Part shown: piece after piece, positions 58,196-64,000 of the stretch
Numbering within the stretch: the stretch's first letter is position 1
How the letters are laid out: every line of letters starts with the position of its first letter
DNA from: Panopea generosa
Taxonomy: Eukaryota > Mollusca > Bivalvia > Adapedonta > Hiatellidae
Assembly (NCBI GenBank): GCA_029582155.1
Contig: CM055896.1
Location: 3,845,616-3,909,615, forward strand
Length of the DNA stretch: 64,000 bases
Reading direction: 5' to 3'
Translations under genes and position numbers: made by a program
Notes under the pieces: generated by a model
The model's input: the letters and a program-made list of their open reading frames with translations, nothing else
What the model was told of the DNA's origin: nothing
The model's database searches: none

Positions 58196-61100
58196 CACTT
58201 CAAATATTTTGCCCATATTCCTAAGTGAAAATCATTGAAAACATAAATCATAATTCATATAACATATACAAACTTACCATAACCCGTTGAAAAGTGCTAG
58301 GTATAAATTTCTATACAGTTTACATTTCGTATAGATACTCTACATAAATGTCAGTATTAAGCATTGAGAGTAACCTCTATGATCGAGCTTCTAAAAGCAC
58401 ACGTCTAGCAGCGTGTCTATGACACACTTACACCCATGTTCACGTATGCGCACGTTATCAGAAGTGTGACTTTAGGCAATCCAATACGCTAATAACAAAT
58501 GGTTGCTTAACTTGTGTTAATTCCAAGAGAGCAAATGTTTGATTATTAGTACAAAAAGTTATGTACACTAAAAGGTCATCTGATTAATAAAACTTAATTC
58601 ACATAGCCTGCGTCAACAAAAGTCAAATAAAGATGTTCTCCAGAACAATTGTTTGATTTTACTATCATGCTTATAACAAAAATATATACATAACAAAGAT
58701 ATCATGCTACTAAGTGAAATAATTGCGTTGCGATGCGACAGCAACGTAGTTTTTTATAATGTTTTATTGATCATACGACCTAGACTGTATTTCTGTAATT
58801 ATTAAAAAATACGCATGAACGAAAACAAAAAGCAGTCTTAATGCCCAATGCTTCCTAATTTAACACAACGCAGAGGTCTAGAGACCTCTCCAACAGTACC
58901 AAGCACAAACACAGTGGACAGTTTAAGTATGTGTATGAACTACAGGAAATACTGAAACAGAAGTCACATTGTAGTGTTTATGACATTTACTTAAGAGTTG
59001 TTTCGTATTTATTGGAATTATTGAACTCCATCAGTGGTGTTCGAAAATGAAAAAAACAAAAACAATTAAACTTATAAGTGATGTGAGAGGTGTTACATGT
59101 TCCGTTACCCTTCATAAGTTGACCCAATAACACTGAAATTGTTACTTCATTATGTTTGCCAAGTTCTGTTCTTCAAAATATCAGTTTTACCAGATATTGT
59201 TTAAATTGACAAGATCATACAAACTTATAAATGAGAAAAACAAGTACATGCATGTCCAATAGTAATATTTATAGGACACTACAACACCAAAATCATCTAC
59301 AATATCTATTCATCAAATAACTATAATAAGCATATTATTTGCGGACAGTGACAACAAGGGTAACCTCCTCTGAACGTTCAATAACACTCAACCTCAGAAG
59401 GAACTCTCTCTTTCTCTCCTCCGTCCCCTGATTGATAGTTATGTTCATCATACACATACACTTTAAATAAAAGTTTGCTTTTTTTCTAACGATATGGAAG
59501 CATGTATCACTGTATCAAATATAGTAGTGCATATAATATATACGTCTCACTACGCAGCAGCGCCACCATGTTAGTCATGGTAAAACAGTACATGCGCTAA
59601 AAACCTATGTACTTCGGTCCGAACTATTTTCATCATGGTCTATGCAATAACACACGAATAGCATGTACTGCCATAAGTGTTAGAAAAAGTGATTTTTATT
59701 GAATTTTAACCTATAATATTATTATTGAACCTTTGAAAAATTATTTTTTAAAAGAAAATAGGCGTTTCATTTAACTGTTGTTGTTTTTTTAAAAACAAGC
59801 TGGTGACCCCTCTAGTTAGTGTGTATTTTTATAAGCGGATACATTCCTGCTATAGACAAAAGTACTTTTTAAAACAGTGTATGCGCTGTTTTATCTTATT
59901 TTATATAGATCAAAGAGCTATATCTAACTTTGTTGAGATACCTACACTGTTATAATAAAATGATGCAAATATATAAGTGATTAAATACCCAAGTTGTATC
60001 CTTGAATGAATATAAATTGGCGCAACTCTAAAAGTTATTACGAATGCAAACATAATGCATTGGTACAGTAATTATTAAGTACTAATACTTATTTATAAAG
60101 TATTATTGGATAGGGCATCATCAATTTTCTTAATCATTTTTAAAGCTAAGTGTACGTTTTGACTGTCATAACAACAATGCTGAATCATATTAACAATTAA
60201 AATATAGAAGCTATAATTAAGTCAAGGTAAGTGCCATCGAGTTATTTCAATGTTGTCAAAAGGTACTGACTCGGTATTACTATGCTGGTATGTGCATTGA
60301 GTACAATTCTTATGTTACACAACTTTTTAAGATGAACCTTTGCATTGTACTTCAAAGAACAAACACATTGTTTTACTAATAAATCCAGCCAATCAAAGCT
60401 TTACCGGTTATTATATATTTCGTATTTTATGGGACTTAAAACCCATTGGCCTAATATGATTGTGCACCACTTATTTAAATGTAAATTCATTGTGCACATT
60501 CGCTATTCTGCAACAGCATTAATAACGAATTAGTGCCAGAACTAAAATAGAAAATAGGTGCAAACTATTCGTTTGATGATTTATTAAAAGCAATACTGCG
60601 ATGGTACAGTTACTTTAAGTCTTGTAAATAACAAACAGGGATTAGTTTGATTATAGAAGCATTTGTTTAACACGTGGGAATCTTAGAATATCAATACTTA
60701 TTCTATGAAATGATTACAACGCGATTAAGTAATCATTTAGGAGATTGAACCCATCATATATCTATGTTTTCATATATGCCAAGAATGTTGCTGCATGTAT
60801 AACGAGGCCGACATGGATCCGCCTATTCTTTGCCAAGCGTTTATTCTCTTCAGTGATTTTGGTATTAAAGTTCAAATTTTAAACAAATAAATGCAAATCA
60901 TATTTGATTGTCATGTTTTGAAATTTTCATTCAAGGTTAATCTGTTTTTCTTATTTGCCTAGTACATATATAACTGCAGAATGCAATACAGCACATTATA
61001 ATGCTTGCGAAATATAATATGTTGGAAAGCTCCTTTCATACTCGGGTTAAATGTTATCAGTTAGACAATCTGGAAAACAAATCTGTGTCAATATTAGAAA

Positions 61101-62914
61101 CATTTTATTATACCCTAAACTGATTCCACAGAATAAAAGTGATACATATATTCGCAAGTTTGTTAACAAGGACAGCATGCACCATGCTTATTGTAAATGC
61201 ATATTCATTAACATCTTATAATCAGACTCATTTCAACCACCGAGTCTGGTATTTTCATCATGTGTTTGTGTTTTAAAGAATACTTTTATCAGATACTTTT
61301 TTGATGATACATTTACATATGTCCTTTTATTGTATCCTAAGAACTCTTTATTTATTTGGTGCATTTCAATAAAATTGTCGTAATCATGTTTATAAGAGTA
61401 TTTCCTATCCGGTCTTAAATGAATATAACTAATGCCAGCTTTATGTCTTAAGCCTTTGTACGAGATGACCTGTAATTCCCTTTTCTATTTTTGATATATT
61501 CAATCAATATTTAGCTGCTTTTAATGTTTTGAATCACTTGAGAACAATGTTGAATAAATGTTACCAAATTGTATACACTATTATATCTGGCTTTATGTGT
61601 TTTATTATAAAAGAAAGGTCGTTTTTACCGGTTGGTATGACTGTTTCAATGTATGCTGTATTTATACTTATATATTATATTTGTTAATTCCTTAGTATAC
61701 AATCTTACATGGCAGCTTAAACATTTGAGCCAACTGAAATTAAAAAAAGGAATTAAAGAACGCATTACAGAAAAAGAAATATCTATCACAGTGTTTTCGG
61801 GTTATTCATTTGCCAGTACGTTCCTTATATCGAACATGCACCATAGCTGTGAGTTCACACAAATATGGCGCAGGGTCAGCATTTATCTGAAATAAAACTA
61901 TTGTTTTTCTTTAAAAACTATTTTAACTATTTTCTGTTGACAAGTAGTGGAGCAGTCATACAGGTAATACTAGATTAATGTCTGGGTATTAGGTGTTTAT
62001 GTCGATTTTCGTAACATTAGATTAAACGCAGAGAATATCTAAACTCATTGGTTTGAAACATCGAAAACATACGGAAAATATAATGTTTATAGAATAAAGT
62101 CGCTATAACAACATAACTATAATGATAAGTAAACATGATTACAAATGATTACAAATGAAACATACTTAGTACAATACATGCATAATTATAACAATTATAA
62201 CAGCGTGTTAATATTTGATTCACTCTACTATATTTTGATTAAAAAATAACATACATTTATTGTGTTTTTTTTTAATATTTTGATGTATTTCATGTTCTGT
62301 GTTTGTCATATGGTTTATTTTTTAAAACGCAATTTATTGTATTTACTAGAAGCAGTGAAACTAATTGCTCAGTTCATGTTGATGATAAGCGTCTTAAAGT
62401 GTATGTCGGTAAATACTCACAACAAAATAATCTCAATGGAACAAAACGGAACATAATATAAATAGATCTAGATGTCGTTGCAAGAAAGAAAGAAAAATAT
62501 TGTTTACATCAGAAAGTGATTAATATTTATACGGTTGCAGAAGCCATATAATATTAACATTAAGAGATACTTTGTACGACAGGAATAGTTCGTGTATCCT
62601 TCATTGTTATTGTTTATTGTGCATTGAAATCGACATTGCGTTATTTACAGTACATTTGCCGTCACAAAGAAACAGCTTTATCATAATTTAACATTGTGTT
62701 ACATGTATGTATAAAATGGTTTGAATCATTTATGGAGGCGACGGGGAAGGGTCATAACAAACACGTTGAATATTGATATTTATTATCTGCCTTAAAATGG
62801 CGACTTCTTGTAGATTGTTAAATGTGAAAACATGTCGTTTTTTCTTCAAGCTGGTTAATGTGCAACAAAAGATACATGTTATGGATAATTGGTATAAATA
62901 CTTGTATTTATTTG
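58196..62914. other. 4.7-kb stretch without recognisable feature
   Basis: No frame above about 80 codons, and no copy of any repeat family found elsewhere in the window. The quietest part of the sequence. Confidence 0.4.
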
Positions 62915-63055
62915 AATGTGGTTAAACGCATTTTCAACACCTGTATATATCACATATAGTTTTAAAGCTGTATGAAGAGCTCAGAATAAATGTGACTGAA
63001 CAGAACCCATTTCCTTCCGCAAGTAATTGACAAGTCTAAATAAGACAAAACTGAC
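62915..63055 (-). mobile_element. SINE family B 3' part, minus strand
   Basis: TGAATGTGGTTAAACGCATT, TTCAACACC, GAGCTCAGAATAAATGTGAC and TTTCCTTCCGCAAGTAATTG, followed by ACAAGTCT, align in order with 53205-53335. The head is missing. The overlapping 102-codon minus-strand frame is incidental. Confidence 0.7.
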
Positions 63056-64000
63056 CGCAGTTTTGATGGATAATTTGTCGTTAAAGACAATTTATAGAGT
63101 GTTTTATGCACACTAATTCCGTGCACAAAAGGAAACAACTTTGTCGAGTTGTCCCAATGTTTTGACAGCTCGGTCTTGATAAAAGAAAAGGCAACGAATG
63201 ATGCAAAAAGCGGTTTATAATAAAGATAGGTATTAAAAATTAAAACGGGTAAACCTATGACGAGTATCAATCAACGACAGAGTTCTATTTCAAAATCCTG
63301 ACCAGTCAGTGCCACTACACAGTATTTTACTTAAACTGACCCTATATCGATAGTATCTCATTCACGGATACGGCTGAAAATGGTCTCTTGTGTTATGTGC
63401 AATAGTAAAATATGGATCCAGGTATAATTGTTATATAAATCTTAAATCCCTACACAGATATTTGTTCATTTAGTACAAAAGTTTTGCAGTTGAATGTTAT
63501 TTAAAGATGTCATACCTTATTCATACAATTACGCAGTATAGTGATTTTTTTATATTTTAATATTTTAAGCGAAAAAAATTTCCATACAACATTTTAAAAT
63601 ATTAAAGAAAAAAGTATGTTTTAATGCAAATATTGAAAAATGACACTCGGTTGAAATGATTTTGTTTTTAAAAATCCCAAACAGTTTAATTCAAGCTTAA
63701 TGTTATCTTATCCATGACAATTATTATCTGCATTTTTCACGTCAAAATTCAAAAGCAGGTATGATGTTTAGGATGTTATAACAAAAATATGTACGGGTAC
63801 TTGTATTTTTTTATTTCTGATGTTGCATGAACATATTATAAAACTTAAATACTGAAAATGTTCATAAAATTATATCAAAACATTTACAAAACGACAGTTC
63901 CTCAAACCATTAGGCGTCGTAGGAACCCAAACAAATAATAAACTAGAAAATGTACATCCGACAGTAGATGTAGCATTTAATCGACACAGTCAAAATTGTA
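63056..64000. other. no recognisable feature
   Basis: AT-rich to the window end; no repeat partner seen. Confidence 0.4.

Overview
This 64 kb window is an AT-rich piece of animal nuclear DNA in which I find no convincing host protein-coding gene, rRNA or true tRNA gene. It is filled with non-LTR retrotransposon remains, tRNA-derived SINE-like repeats, small inverted-repeat elements, minisatellites and microsatellites. Stops occur in every frame, the longest open frames belong to retrotransposons, and short TTAGGG/CCCTAA telomere-type repeats occur internally. The repertoire most resembles a marine mollusc, probably a bivalve. That is inference from repeat style, since no phylogenetic marker gene is present. 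The window could be intergenic or the inside of a very long intron.

Layout. 1-7.4 kb: a two-copy direct repeat, a 43-bp minisatellite split by a SINE, a second minisatellite of 42-43 bp period, dispersed-repeat fragments and a minus-strand SINE. 7.4-10.6 kb: a decayed minus-strand LINE (endonuclease, reverse transcriptase, C-terminal Cys/His motif) with many stops and frameshifts. 13.6-17.0 kb: two (ACT)n arrays followed by a 1.5-kb minisatellite of about 25-bp units with higher-order structure. 17.6-22.8 kb: a dense cluster with a MITE-like element, three SINE families, a 155-bp module present twice at 154/155 identity, a non-coding 1.3-kb element and an irregular tandem repeat. 25-32.8 kb: MITE-like elements, a short telomeric tract, SINEs, an (AAAT)n array and an inverted partner of a repeat at 22.7 kb. 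33.05-38.0 kb: a nearly complete, younger minus-strand LINE with ORF1 (coiled coil plus RRM-like domain), ORF2 (endonuclease, reverse transcriptase, Cys/His motif) and a hexanucleotide 3' tail. 40.5 kb: an interstitial telomeric tract flanked by an 11-bp direct repeat. 41.2-42.3 kb: a second copy of the 1.3-kb element. 43.8-63 kb: scattered SINEs, a minisatellite with inverted repeats, a G/C homopolymer, an 85-bp direct-repeat pair and long stretches with nothing recognisable.

How the parts relate. The two LINEs are the only protein-coding units, and both copies are broken. The SINE-like repeats carry Pol III-type box A/box B heads and would depend on LINE machinery in trans. Nested insertions (SINE in a minisatellite, 155-bp module in the 1.3-kb element, SINE in a larger inverted-repeat element) give a relative order of events. 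I see no defence system, operon or clearly new biochemical system. The observations most worth checking are the higher-order minisatellite, the duplicated 155-bp module, the telomeric insertion and the ORF1/ORF2 junction of the younger LINE.
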